The notes: generated by a model not told the origin, from the letters alone. Counted from the stretch's first letter, positions 1-8,957 are shown. The stretch is 64,000 bases of DNA from Halieaceae bacterium UBA5044 (GCA_002416125.1 DIBU01000021.1:38137-102136), one strand, 5' to 3'. Translations and numbers: made by a program.

Positions 1-227
1 TCGACCGATGCTTCGTCGGCAATATCAACAGGCACGGCGAAAGCCTCTCCGCCGGAGTCGGTTACCGCAGCAGCCACCGACTCCGCGGCATCGAGATTGA
101 TATCCGCGACACACACGCGGGCACCCTCAGCCGCCAGCTGGCGCACGGTGGCGGCACCGATTCCGGTGCCCGACCCGACAACGATTATGGCTTTACCGGC
201 AAGCCTCTCCAGAACGACCGACACCAC
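1..227 (-). CDS. SDR family oxidoreductase (N-terminal part, runs off window)
   Basis: The 75 visible codons form the start of a short-chain dehydrogenase/reductase, an NAD(P)-dependent Rossmann enzyme. After a beta strand (AIIVV) comes the glycine-rich cofactor loop GSGTGIG, then an ARVCVAD strand whose final Asp suggests NAD preference. I chose a GTG start because CAGGAG lies 4-5 nt before it; no ATG fits. It begins 14 nt after the stop of the TonB receptor gene on the same strand, so the two are probably co-transcribed. The catalytic Ser-Tyr-Lys region lies outside the window, so the substrate cannot be inferred. Confidence 0.85.
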   Translation of the reverse strand, partial: MVSVVLERLAGKAIIVVGSGTGIGAATVRQLAAEGARVCVADINLDAAESVAAAVTDSGGEAFAVPVDIADEASV

Positions 228-241
228 GGCACTCCTGTAAC

Positions 242-2587
242 CTAGAAGGTGATATTGAAGTCGATGCCGTAGGTACGCGGCAAACTGTACTGGGCAGTCA
301 TGTTGATCACCTCATTGCCGAAGACGTTGATTTCATCCTCGTCCAACAGGTTCTTGACCCAGAATGACACACTGCTGACGGCGGAGCCCATGGGAATTTC
401 CATCACTCCGGCGCGCGCGTTGATCAACCAGTAGGCTTCACGCTGGGACAGGCGATCGGCTTCCGGGAAACCGCTGGCGAAGGCCGTGTTCTCGCCCTCT
501 GCGAGGTAGCGGCTGTCCAGGCGCATAAAGGGTGCGCCGCCGAGCATCTTCTGGCCGAAGTCATACTGCAGCGAAATACGGGTATTGAAATCCGGCGCGC
601 GAATCGGGCGCACATCATCCGCCACGTTCACGCCATTGCGGATGTATTCCTTGTATTCGTAGTCGTAGGTGCCGAGGGTCGTGCTGAGCGTCAGGCCCTC
701 GCCAAGAATGGCGTCCATTTCAATCTCGAGACCAGTCACCTCCACGTTGCCGGCGTTCTCAAAGCTCTGTTTGCCATCTTCAAACAGTTGCACCTGCAGG
801 TCTTCGTAATCCATAAAGAACGCTGCAGCGTTCAGGCGCAGACGATTATCCAGAAACTGTGACTTCAGGCCCAGTTCATAGTTGGTGATGGACTCGGGGT
901 CGTAGGATATGCCATTGAGAATGCCGCCGGCGACGAAGCCGGTGCTCACCTTCGCGTAGGACATCACATCATCGGCCCAGTTGTAGCTGAGCACCACATT
1001 GTAGTTGGTCTCACCGTAGCTGAGCTTGTAGAGGCCTTCATCCAGGCTGCCGCCACCGGAGGTTGCGCTGATGTCGATCAGCTCGATTTCCCGATCATCT
1101 TCTGTGCGGCGGATGCCCACGGTGACGTCGAGCTTCTCCGTTGCGTGGAAGGTGCCCTCGGCGAACACGGCCCAGGAGCTGTTATCGGTATCGGTGGAGT
1201 TGACGCCACTGCCGAAAATCGCATCAAAGGGCGTGGGGATCACCACGCCATTGGCTACGGGCTGCAATACACCCAGCACGTTACGCGCCTCTGCTTCCTC
1301 CTGGAAATAGAACACGCCACCGACCAGGGTGTAGTTGTCGGTGCTCCAGGTCAGCTGCAGTTCCTCGCTGAACTGCTCTTGCTCCAGCGCGCGGGCAGTC
1401 AAGAGGGTGAACAGGGAATCGTTGGGGCCGGGGGGATTGCCGAGAATTCCACCCACGTCTCCCTGCAGCAGGGCACCCAGCTGCGCGGCGGTGAACTTCC
1501 AGCCGCCGGTTGCCCCGAGGTCGTAGATAGCCGGGCGCTGGTCCATCTGGCGGAACGCTGTGATGCTTTTCAGGCTCAGGTTGTCGTTGATTTCCCAGCT
1601 CACGGTGACGTTATGCCCCTGAATGAGCAGAGGCTCCTCGCTGGTGGCAGCCGCGACGTCTTTCAGCGGTGTGGTGCTGAGGTTGGTGATGCCGCCATAC
1701 AGTGGCTGGAACTGGTTGATGGCGCCAACCAGCGGCGCAGTCGCGCCGATGATCCCGACCTGCTGCACCGGTGCGCCGACGGTCAGGCTGTCCGTGTAGT
1801 CAAAGCGGTAGTCCACGTTGATGGTGTCGAAGTCCAGATTGGCGGCCAGCATGAAGGCTTCAACGTTCTTGCTGCCGAGGTTCTCCGCGTAGGTGAGCAC
1901 GCCCATCTCCGGGTTGCGCAAGCGCAGATCCAGTGTGCGTCCGGCGATCAGGTTGTCCGAGTAGCCATCGTTGCTGTCGTACAAGTAGCTAAGCTTGACA
2001 CTCAGGGGGCCGACCGAGGGCAGGTTGAGGATGGTACGGAAGCGCTGTGCATTGAGGTTACCCACGGACACATCCTGGGAGAGCCCGAATTCACCCGTTG
2101 GCGCTGATGTGGTGATGCTGATCGCGCCCCCCGTGGCGTTCCGACCGAACAGGGTACCCTGCGGGCCCCGCAGCACCTCTACGCGCTCGATATCGGCCAT
2201 ATCGAAAATCGAGCCGATGGTGCGCCCGATGTATACGCCGTCGAGGTAGGTCGCAATTTTCGGGTCCACTTCAGCCGCCGACACGCCCGAGGATACGCCG
2301 CGAATATTGATCTGGGGGATTGTGCCGCGCCCCTGGTTCTGGATGTTCAGGTTGGGCGCCAGATTGCTGAGGTCTTCCGTGTTGGTGACGCGGAACATGT
2401 TCAGCGTCTGCGCGTTGAGTGCGGTGACCGCGATGGGCACGCTCTGCAGGTTCTGTTCGCGCTTCTGTGCCGTGACGATGATCTCCTCCAGTGCAACGTT
2501 GCGCTGGTTTTCCTGCGCGATGGCATTACCGCTGACAATCAGCGCGATCGATGAAGCGAGCAGGGACAGGGACGAGAAATGACGCAT
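242..2587 (-). CDS. TonB-dependent receptor
   Basis: A 781-residue outer-membrane receptor importing an unknown ligand with energy from TonB-ExbBD. A signal peptide (residues 1-24, cleaved after GNAIA) precedes a TonB-box-like segment (EEIIVTAQK, about 34-42). The plug domain follows (NIRGV; IERVEVLRGPQGTLFGRNATGG), then a beta-barrel ending in the C-terminal Phe needed for BAM assembly (DFNITF). The plug resembles the receptors abundant in marine and sphingomonad-type degraders rather than classical siderophore receptors. It is divergent from the lipocalin/OYE/ADH genes and precedes an SDR gene, so a role in uptake of a catabolic substrate is plausible; that is inference. Confidence 0.93.
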   Translation of the reverse strand: MRHFSSLSLLASSIALIVSGNAIAQENQRNVALEEIIVTAQKREQNLQSVPIAVTALNAQTLNMFRVTNTEDLSNLAPNLNIQNQGRGTIPQINIRGVSSGVSAAEVDPKIATYLDGVYIGRTIGSIFDMADIERVEVLRGPQGTLFGRNATGGAISITTSAPTGEFGLSQDVSVGNLNAQRFRTILNLPSVGPLSVKLSYLYDSNDGYSDNLIAGRTLDLRLRNPEMGVLTYAENLGSKNVEAFMLAANLDFDTINVDYRFDYTDSLTVGAPVQQVGIIGATAPLVGAINQFQPLYGGITNLSTTPLKDVAAATSEEPLLIQGHNVTVSWEINDNLSLKSITAFRQMDQRPAIYDLGATGGWKFTAAQLGALLQGDVGGILGNPPGPNDSLFTLLTARALEQEQFSEELQLTWSTDNYTLVGGVFYFQEEAEARNVLGVLQPVANGVVIPTPFDAIFGSGVNSTDTDNSSWAVFAEGTFHATEKLDVTVGIRRTEDDREIELIDISATSGGGSLDEGLYKLSYGETNYNVVLSYNWADDVMSYAKVSTGFVAGGILNGISYDPESITNYELGLKSQFLDNRLRLNAAAFFMDYEDLQVQLFEDGKQSFENAGNVEVTGLEIEMDAILGEGLTLSTTLGTYDYEYKEYIRNGVNVADDVRPIRAPDFNTRISLQYDFGQKMLGGAPFMRLDSRYLAEGENTAFASGFPEADRLSQREAYWLINARAGVMEIPMGSAVSSVSFWVKNLLDEDEINVFGNEVINMTAQYSLPRTYGIDFNITF

Positions 2588-2823
2588 GGGCCGAACCTCC
2601 GGGGAATTAAAATTATGCTTATTAATATTCCGACTGTACTCCCGTGCGCGGCTCCTGCGCCACCACTAATTTTCAGGCACACCGCCGGCACCACTGCGGA
2701 GTACAAATAACTGGTACCCGAGCCAGGTTGAATGCGCTACGGCGCGCGGGAATCAGGGTGCCGATGGCTGAATGGAGTATGCTGTCAGCGAGTAATAAAG
2801 CGCACCAGAGGGTCACGGACAGC
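2588..2823. promoter_or_regulatory. divergent intergenic region, probable promoters
   Basis: This 236-bp gap separates the divergent TonB receptor and lipocalin-like genes. It contains an AT-rich island around 2608-2632 (TTATGCTTATTAATATTCC) unlike the GC-rich surroundings, a plausible site for overlapping -10 elements or an operator. I could not assign an individual promoter with confidence. Confidence 0.4.
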
Positions 2824-3252
2824 ATGAGGGACGCACAGGCACTTGTCGGTTGCTGGGAGTTGGTGTCCTACACGCTCACCACCGCGGATGGGTCCGTTCT
2901 CTTTCCGATGGGTGAGTCCCCGCGAGGACTGCTGGTCTACGGCAGCACTGGCGAGCTGTCGGTACACCTGATGCAACCCGGCGCAGAGCCGCCACCAGCG
3001 GACAGCCTGCCCGCCGGCATCACGCCGGACCTGGCCCTATCCTACGGCTGCTATTCCAGCTACTTCGGTCGCTACGAGGTCGATGAGCAACGCAACGAGG
3101 TCACGCACTTCGTGCAAGGCGCATCCGTGCTGGGCTGGGCCGGAGCCGTTTTTCCACGAGCCTACCAGCTCGATAATCACCAGCTGACGCTGACCGCCGA
3201 GGCCAACGCCCAGGGTTATGCCCCAGCGCTGCGCTGGCAACGGACTGGCTGA
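2824..3252 (+). CDS. lipocalin-like domain protein
   Basis: A 142-residue protein matching the bacterial lipocalin-like domain (Lipocalin_5 type). It opens with the hallmark 'LVGCWELVSY' strand and continues with 'PRGLLVYGSTGELSVHLM', 'YFGRYEVDE' and a C-terminal strand set. There is no signal peptide, so it is cytoplasmic. The Met at 2824 gives the usual family length; in-frame ATGs at 2764 and 2779 and an upstream extension are possible but lack family similarity. It is 27 nt before the OYE-type flavoprotein and probably shares its transcript. The family is often found beside hydrophobic-compound catabolic genes, but its biochemical role is unknown. Confidence 0.75.
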   Translation: MRDAQALVGCWELVSYTLTTADGSVLFPMGESPRGLLVYGSTGELSVHLMQPGAEPPPADSLPAGITPDLALSYGCYSSYFGRYEVDEQRNEVTHFVQGASVLGWAGAVFPRAYQLDNHQLTLTAEANAQGYAPALRWQRTG

Positions 3253-3279
3253 ACGTCAGCGACGCACGGAGACACGCCG

Positions 3280-5460
3280 ATGAGCGCATCGCACTACCGC
3301 ACACTCCTGTCACCCGGCCGGATTGGCAGCCTCGAACTGAAAAATCGCATGATCGTCACCGCCATGGGGGTGAACTTTGCCGAGAGTGATGGCAGCGCCG
3401 GCGACCGGCTGATCGCGTATCACGAAGAGCAGGCGCGGGGCGGTGTCGGCATGGTCATAACCGGCGCGACGGGCGTCGCCCTGCCCGTGGGTCGCGTGCA
3501 GCGCTGGCAGGTGGGCATATCCGAGGATCGCTTCCTGCCGGGCCTCGAGAAACTCGCCAGGGCGGTACAACGCCACGGTGCGCGAGCTGCCGTGCAACTT
3601 CACCACGGTGGCCTGGTGGCTGGAGACAGTGCACGGGACGGTCACCCGCTGTGGGCGCCCGCGGTTCCCAGCCCGGTCAAGGATGCCGATTTCATGAGTT
3701 ACTTCCTGCCCGAGGAACTGGCAAAACTGTCTGCCGGCATGAAGGGACCACCGCAGGTTAAAGTGCTGGACCTGGCGGATATTCAACAGCTTGTGCAGCA
3801 GTTTGCCGAGGGGGCGCGGCGCGCAAAGCAGGCGGGGTTCGACGGCATCGAGATACACGGCGGGCATGGTTACATACTCTCCTCATTCATCTCACCGAAG
3901 ACCAATACGCGCACGGATGCCTACGGCGGCAGCGTGGAGAACCGCGCCCGCCTGCTGCTGGAAGTGATCCACGCCATTCGCGCCGAAGTCGGCAACGACT
4001 TTGCGCTGTGGGTAAAACTCGATTCCCGGGAAGTGGGCAAGCAAGGCGGCATCACCCTGGAGGATGCCAAGCGAACCGCGCAGCTGGTCGAAGACGCTGG
4101 CGTCGACGCCATTACGGTCAGCGCCTACCACGAGACGGCGTATGGCAAGATGCACTCCGAATCCAACATCCCCCAGGTACCCGGTGCCAATTTGCCGGCA
4201 ACCGTTGCCATCCGCCAGGTGGTGAAAATACCCCTGATTACCTCGGGGCGCATCGAGCTGGATGTCGGCGAAGCAGAGCTGCGAAAAGGCAGCTTCGATT
4301 TTCTCGGCCTGGGGCGCAAACTGCTCGCCGATCCCCAACTGCCGAATAAGCTCGCCGCCGGCGACACGGCATCGATTCGCCCCTGCGTCTACTGCATTAC
4401 CTGCGCCAGCGCCATCTACACCGGCGACGCCACGCGTTGTGCCGTCAATGCCGAGGTCGGCGTCGAGCACCTGCGCATCGCCCGCCCGCGGTCCAGCACG
4501 CCGCGCCATATTGTTGTGGTGGGAGGCGGGCCCGCCGGCATGGAGGCGGCGCGCCTGCTCGCCGCTGACCAGCACAGAGTCACGCTGCTGGAACGCGGGC
4601 CGCGGCTGGGCGGCACGCTGCAGTTCGCATCCCTGGCCTATGAACCCAACCAGCGCTTCCTGACCTGGTTGCGCAGAGAGGTCGGCAAGGCGGATATCGA
4701 CCTGCGCCTGAACACTGAGGCAACACCTGCGCTGCTTGCGTCTTTGGGCGCCGACGCCGTTATCGTGGCAACCGGTGCCAGGCGTGACCTTCCGGAGATC
4801 CCCGGCAACGATCAGCACCACGTATTCAGCGGCGACGACATGCGCAAGCTGATCCTGGGCGAAAGCTCCGAGCGACTCACGGCGCGCACCAGCCCGCTGA
4901 CCCGACTGGCAACGCGTATCGGTGCGGCGACCGGCCTCAGCGCCAATCTCAATCTGGTGCGCAAACTGACCCATACCTGGATGCCGCTGGGCAGGCATAT
5001 CGTAATCATCGGTGGCGAGCTGGTGGGCGTCGAGCTGGCCGAGTTCCTCGCCGAGCGCGGGCGCGTGGTCACCGTGGTCGATGAAGCGCCGCGCTTTGGC
5101 GCCGGGCTGCCCATTGTGCGCCGCATGCGCCTGCTGGCAGAGCTGCGGGAGCACGGCGTCGCACTGCAGCCCTCCGCAGCCGATATCCGCATCGAAGCTG
5201 ATGCCGTCACCTTCCGGGACGCGACCGGCAGTGCACAGCGGGTCACAGCACAGCAGGTGATTGTTGCCAAGGGCGCCACCGGCGATACACGCGTCGCACA
5301 GCAGCTCCGCGGCGCGGGTTTTGAGGTCCATGAGGCCGGCGACTGCACCGGCGTTGGCTATATCGAGGGGGCCATCCGCAACGCCCAGCAGGTCGTCGAT
5401 GCCATCAATGCCGGTATCGCCCCTGCCACAGAACACGGCATGGAGACCGCAACAGCGTGA
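3280..5460 (+). CDS. FAD/FMN/Fe-S oxidoreductase, Old Yellow Enzyme family (dienoyl-CoA reductase/TMADH type)
   Basis: A 726-residue multidomain flavoenzyme. Residues 1-365 form the FMN-binding TIM barrel (start 'LLSPGRIGSLELKNRMIVTAMG'; catalytic-region 'GFDGIEIHGGHGYILSSFISP' with 'NTRTDAYGGS'). Cys369, 372, 375 and 387 form a CxxCxxCx11C cluster motif for 4Fe-4S, nearer trimethylamine dehydrogenase spacing than FadH. Residues from about 410 carry an FAD/NAD(P) domain with GGGPAGMEAA, and a second dinucleotide motif (IIGGELVGVELAEFL) lies near 573. Family members reduce enoyl-CoA/enoate double bonds or oxidise amines using NAD(P)H; the substrate here is unknown. It is followed 31 nt later by an alcohol dehydrogenase gene. 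Confidence 0.9.
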   Translation: MSASHYRTLLSPGRIGSLELKNRMIVTAMGVNFAESDGSAGDRLIAYHEEQARGGVGMVITGATGVALPVGRVQRWQVGISEDRFLPGLEKLARAVQRHGARAAVQLHHGGLVAGDSARDGHPLWAPAVPSPVKDADFMSYFLPEELAKLSAGMKGPPQVKVLDLADIQQLVQQFAEGARRAKQAGFDGIEIHGGHGYILSSFISPKTNTRTDAYGGSVENRARLLLEVIHAIRAEVGNDFALWVKLDSREVGKQGGITLEDAKRTAQLVEDAGVDAITVSAYHETAYGKMHSESNIPQVPGANLPATVAIRQVVKIPLITSGRIELDVGEAELRKGSFDFLGLGRKLLADPQLPNKLAAGDTASIRPCVYCITCASAIYTGDATRCAVNAEVGVEHLRIARPRSSTPRHIVVVGGGPAGMEAARLLAADQHRVTLLERGPRLGGTLQFASLAYEPNQRFLTWLRREVGKADIDLRLNTEATPALLASLGADAVIVATGARRDLPEIPGNDQHHVFSGDDMRKLILGESSERLTARTSPLTRLATRIGAATGLSANLNLVRKLTHTWMPLGRHIVIIGGELVGVELAEFLAERGRVVTVVDEAPRFGAGLPIVRRMRLLAELREHGVALQPSAADIRIEADAVTFRDATGSAQRVTAQQVIVAKGATGDTRVAQQLRGAGFEVHEAGDCTGVGYIEGAIRNAQQVVDAINAGIAPATEHGMETATA

Positions 5461-5491
5461 CGCTGTACACCGATCGACAGAAAGGTGCGGG

Positions 5492-6433
5492 ATGAAAGCA
5501 GTACGCTGCCACAATCATGAAATACACGTGCACGACGTGCCGGCACCCAGCGGTGAAGGTGTGCGGGTGAAGGTGGCCGCGGCCGGCATCTGCGGCAGCG
5601 ACCTGCACTTCTGGCAGGGCGGGTTTCCCGTGCCGTTCACCCTCGGCCATGAGATATCAGGCATCACGCCCGACGGGCGCTGGGTGGCCATCGAGCCAAC
5701 CGTCTACTGCGGTCACTGCGAGCGCTGTGTGCGGGGTGACTACAACCTCTGCGTGCGCGGCAGCGATGCGGTGCTGGGGGTGGGCCGGGACGGCGGCATG
5801 AGCGAAGAGATCATCGTGCCCGAACACTGCCTGGTGCCCCTGCCGGGTGGCATCGCGGTGGAGGATGCCTGCCTGGTCGAGCCGCTGTCGGTGGCGGTGA
5901 GAGGTATCGCCATGGCGGGCATCAGCCATCGGCACAAAGTTGCGGTGATCGGCGGCGGCACCATCGGCCAGTGCGCCGTGGTGGTGGCGCGCCAGGTCAG
6001 TCCCCGGGTGCACCTGTTCGCACGCCATCCCGCGCAACAGCGCGCCGGCGAAATTCTCGGCGCGACGCTGGACGGCGCCACAGACGACTACGATCTGGTG
6101 ATTGACTGCGCAGGAACGGATTCGGCGATGGCGCAGGCCGCCGACCTCTGCCGCCCCGGTGCCACCATCCTCATGCTGGCCTCCTACTGGGGCGGTTTAA
6201 CCCTGCCGGCAATGCAGATGATGATGAAGGAACTGCGCACAGTCACCTCCATGGCACAGGCGCGTCAGGGGCTTGTGCGTGATGTGGATATCGCCGCCGC
6301 CACCCTCGCGGGGAACCCGCTGATCGCGCCCACCCTGATTACCCACAGGCTGCCCCTGGAGGCGGCCGCCGAGGCATTTGCGATTGCCGCCGACCGCAAG
6401 CAGGGTGCGATCAAGGTGGCCTTCAGCCCTTGA
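5492..6433 (+). CDS. zinc-dependent alcohol dehydrogenase (MDR family)
   Basis: A 313-residue medium-chain dehydrogenase, likely oxidising a secondary alcohol or polyol. Visible are the catalytic zinc ligand Cys34 in GICGSDLHFW, the GHE motif (His53-Glu54), the four structural-zinc cysteines 73, 76, 79 and 87 (CGHCERC...C), and a Rossmann loop GGGTIGQ near residue 152. I start at the ATG at 5492, preceded by AAAGGTG, because the open frame upstream overlaps the OYE gene and has no family similarity. It is slightly shorter than typical members (about 340), mostly in the C-terminal half. It is convergent with the MFS gene, overlapping it by 11 nt. Confidence 0.9.
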   Translation: MKAVRCHNHEIHVHDVPAPSGEGVRVKVAAAGICGSDLHFWQGGFPVPFTLGHEISGITPDGRWVAIEPTVYCGHCERCVRGDYNLCVRGSDAVLGVGRDGGMSEEIIVPEHCLVPLPGGIAVEDACLVEPLSVAVRGIAMAGISHRHKVAVIGGGTIGQCAVVVARQVSPRVHLFARHPAQQRAGEILGATLDGATDDYDLVIDCAGTDSAMAQAADLCRPGATILMLASYWGGLTLPAMQMMMKELRTVTSMAQARQGLVRDVDIAAATLAGNPLIAPTLITHRLPLEAAAEAFAIAADRKQGAIKVAFSP

Positions 6434-7676
6434 CGGCCGCCCCTTCTGCGGGGCGCGAACCCGGGCCGCTGCGCTCGATCAACGGGATCATCACCACGGC
6501 CAGCAATAACAGCAGCACAAACGCCATGAAGGCCATGTCGTAGGACCCGGTAACATCACGGATCCAGCCCGCGAGGGGCGGTGTCAGCAGATTGAACGGG
6601 AGCAGTACCGGCGACATCAGCCCCATGACCCTGCCATAGTTGAGCACGCCGTAGATCTGGGCGAGCAACGAGCTCCACACCGGCAGCATGCCGCCGCCAC
6701 CCAGCCCCAGAATCAGGCTGCCCGCAAGCAGCCTGGGCATGTCCGGTGTGCCCCAGAACAGCGCGAGGCCCAGCATCATCAACAGCATGATGGCGGCGAG
6801 CGCGAGCCGCACATCGAAGCGGTCGGCACACCACCCGAACAACAGCGTCCCGGGCACCGCCGCCAACGCCAGATTGGCAATCAGCATGGCACCCTGCTCG
6901 CGCGTGGCGCCGGTATCGAGGACAAACGGCGTCAGGCTGCCCACCGTAGCCGTGAACGCGGCGAACATGAAACCCACCGATACGGCGATTACCCAGAACG
7001 CCCGGTGCCGAATAATCGTGTCCGTGGAGTTGAAGCGCGCGCCGGTGTGTGCCTCGTGGTCAGCATCACCCTCCGGCAGCGGCGGCGTGTAACCTTTGAC
7101 CGCCGGGCGATCGGCCGCCATCAGGGCCACGGGGACGGCAATCAGCGCAATCACCGCGGCAAATACCTGCAGCGCGACACGCCAGCCCAGCAGATCGGTC
7201 AGCCAGCTGATGAGTGGCGGAAACAGGAAGCCCCCGAAGGACGTCCCCGCCCCGGCAATACCCAGGGCGAGGCCCCGTTTGCGGGTAAACCAGCGTGCCA
7301 GCAGGGTGGACGCTGACAGTGGCCCCAGCAGCACATAACCGAAACAGAATATCAGACCGTAAACTGCCGGCACCTGCCACATGGCGGTGGTCATGGAAAG
7401 CAGCACGAAACCCAGGGCGGTCATCAGGATGGCGAAAATCATGATCAGGCGCAGTGACAGCCGATCGATGGCAATCCCCGCCATCGGCGACACAACGCCG
7501 GCCCCCAGCGTCATGCAGGTGAGACCCAGCATCAGCGCCATCCGGCTGGCGTCGAAGGTCTCGGCCAGGGGCACCGCGATCACACTGTAGGAGTAGCTGA
7601 GGGCACCGGCACCGGTGGCCTGGATCAGAAAAGCAACCACCAGCTGCAGCCAGGGCCAGTGCTGCGTGCGTATCAT
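6423..7676 (-). CDS. MFS transporter (monocarboxylate/oxalate-formate antiporter-like)
   Basis: A 417-residue inner-membrane major facilitator with twelve hydrophobic segments in two halves separated by a charged loop (about residues 190-210, 'PPLPEGDADHEAHTGARF'). The N-terminal half carries the typical cytoplasmic-loop pattern (GIAIDRLSLRL), and 'FTRKRGLALGIAGAGTSFGG' resembles the TM4-5 region of monocarboxylate and oxalate/formate carriers. The substrate may be an organic acid of the adjacent catabolic genes; this is inference. Its ATG overlaps the stop of a 10-codon upstream reading frame (7673-7705) as ATGA. Confidence 0.88.
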   Translation of the reverse strand: MIRTQHWPWLQLVVAFLIQATGAGALSYSYSVIAVPLAETFDASRMALMLGLTCMTLGAGVVSPMAGIAIDRLSLRLIMIFAILMTALGFVLLSMTTAMWQVPAVYGLIFCFGYVLLGPLSASTLLARWFTRKRGLALGIAGAGTSFGGFLFPPLISWLTDLLGWRVALQVFAAVIALIAVPVALMAADRPAVKGYTPPLPEGDADHEAHTGARFNSTDTIIRHRAFWVIAVSVGFMFAAFTATVGSLTPFVLDTGATREQGAMLIANLALAAVPGTLLFGWCADRFDVRLALAAIMLLMMLGLALFWGTPDMPRLLAGSLILGLGGGGMLPVWSSLLAQIYGVLNYGRVMGLMSPVLLPFNLLTPPLAGWIRDVTGSYDMAFMAFVLLLLLAVVMIPLIERSGPGSRPAEGAAVKG

Positions 7677-7827
7677 GCGCCAAGCGCCTCAAACAGGGTT
7701 TTCATGGTTGCATGCCTGTGCAGGATTTGATTTTTATACTACGGTTAATCTTAATGAGTGGATCGCGCGGGGGTCAAGGTAAACCGGACCCGCTCGATAC
7801 GATTACCGCGAAGGGAGAGCAGGATTG

Positions 7828-8187
7828 ATGTACAAGTCCATGGCGCTATTGAAGTGCAAGCCGGAACTGACCCGGGAACAGTTCATCGACTACTACGAAA
7901 CGCGGCATGCGCCGCTGATCTGCGCGCTGCTGCCGGAAGTGTGCGGCTACCGACGCAACTTCATTCACAGCGAGGGAGCCTTTCTGAACCCGGGTGCCGC
8001 CACGCGCGACTACGACGTGATCACCGAACTGTGGTTTGCCGACCGCGCAGCGTATGAGGCCGCCATGGAACGTTGCGCCAACCCCGAAACCGCCCGCAGA
8101 ATCGCCGAGGATGAAGAGCAGTTCCTGGACCGATCATGCACGCGCATGTTCGTGGTCGACGAGCACATCTCGACCCTCTCGCGCTAG
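7828..8187 (+). CDS. EthD domain-containing protein
   Basis: A 119-residue dimeric alpha+beta-barrel protein of the EthD type. The domain signature is the start 'YKSMALLKCKPELTREQFIDYYETRHAPL', typical of EthD proteins, followed by 'YDVITELWFADRAAYEAAM' and a 'DRSCTRMFVVDEH' end strand. Such proteins accompany catabolic oxidoreductases, but their chemistry is mostly undefined. The start is ATG at 7828, directly after an in-frame TTG; GGGAG lies upstream. Its stop shares the CTAG tetranucleotide with the stop of the convergent COQ4-like gene. Confidence 0.85.
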   Translation: MYKSMALLKCKPELTREQFIDYYETRHAPLICALLPEVCGYRRNFIHSEGAFLNPGAATRDYDVITELWFADRAAYEAAMERCANPETARRIAEDEEQFLDRSCTRMFVVDEHISTLSR

Positions 8188-8957
8188 ACCCGCTGGACCT
8201 GTCCTGTCGCGACGACCTGGGAGTCGCCCGGCTCCCTGAAGCTCGCGAGCGTTTCCAGGTACCGCTGCGGCACCGGCATACCCAACCGGGCCCTGACCTC
8301 TGCCAGGGGATCCGCCAGACAATCCTCGAGCCGCAGCGCAGGCAGCCAACGCGATGCCCGGCCCAAGGCGGCGCCCTCCTCGATACAGGCATCCAGATCA
8401 ACACCCGGAGGAAAGCGCCTGCGCGCGCTGTGGCGGGCCATGAAAACAATGAAGGCGATGCCCCGATTGTAGGTTTGTGTCGTCATAAAGGACAACAGGC
8501 ACAGCTCACCCAGTGGATCGGGGCCGTACCCCGTGAGCACATGCTGGAGGTCATGGATGTCGCGCAGGCGGTCGGCGAGCCACTGTTCATCCTCGGTAAG
8601 CCCGGCATGTCGCTGTGAGGAAGCGCTGGCTGCGACCAGACCCTCTGCCGTGATGCCCTGGCGCTCCATCAGGTCGACATAGCTGCGACCCACCGTGCCC
8701 TCGGGCAGGGCTTGCAGCCGCGCACGATCGCAGAGCAGGGGCAGAATCTGCGCCCGGGATTCGAGCAGGCTACGGCCTTCGGGCGTCTGCCGCAGACGCG
8801 TCACCGCGCGGGCGATGCTGTCTCCCTTGAGCGCCTCGATAACCCGAAACACCTCCTCTGTTGCATCCGGGTTGGCGATCAGACGGCGCACCGACAACAG
8901 CGCCTGCAGCGGGCGGACTCGATTCGCCAGTATCCTTGAAACCGCTTTCAGCACCAT
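8184..8957 (-). CDS. COQ4-like protein (ubiquinone biosynthesis family)
   Basis: A 257-residue protein with the COQ4 family signature: 'LPEGTVGRSYVDLM' followed by the zinc-binding motif HDxxHx11E (His135, Asp136, His139, Glu151 in 'HDLQHVLTGYG...GEL'). In eukaryotes COQ4 takes part in coenzyme Q assembly and C1 decarboxylation/hydroxylation of the ring; bacterial homologues are poorly studied. The start is chosen at 8957, where AGGAG sits 5 nt upstream; a longer form from 8993 is possible. No other ubiquinone genes lie in the window. It is convergent with the EthD gene, with stop codons overlapping. Confidence 0.85.
   Translation of the reverse strand: MVLKAVSRILANRVRPLQALLSVRRLIANPDATEEVFRVIEALKGDSIARAVTRLRQTPEGRSLLESRAQILPLLCDRARLQALPEGTVGRSYVDLMERQGITAEGLVAASASSQRHAGLTEDEQWLADRLRDIHDLQHVLTGYGPDPLGELCLLSFMTTQTYNRGIAFIVFMARHSARRRFPPGVDLDACIEEGAALGRASRWLPALRLEDCLADPLAEVRARLGMPVPQRYLETLASFREPGDSQVVATGQVQRV

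Noticed and set aside
1145..2107. 320-codon plus-strand frame opposite the first TonB receptor
   Set aside because: Low-complexity, antisense to a clear receptor gene in GC-rich DNA; no family features.
3892..5514. 540-codon minus-strand frame opposite the OYE-type gene
   Set aside because: Antisense shadow; the plus strand encodes a multidomain enzyme with recognisable motifs.
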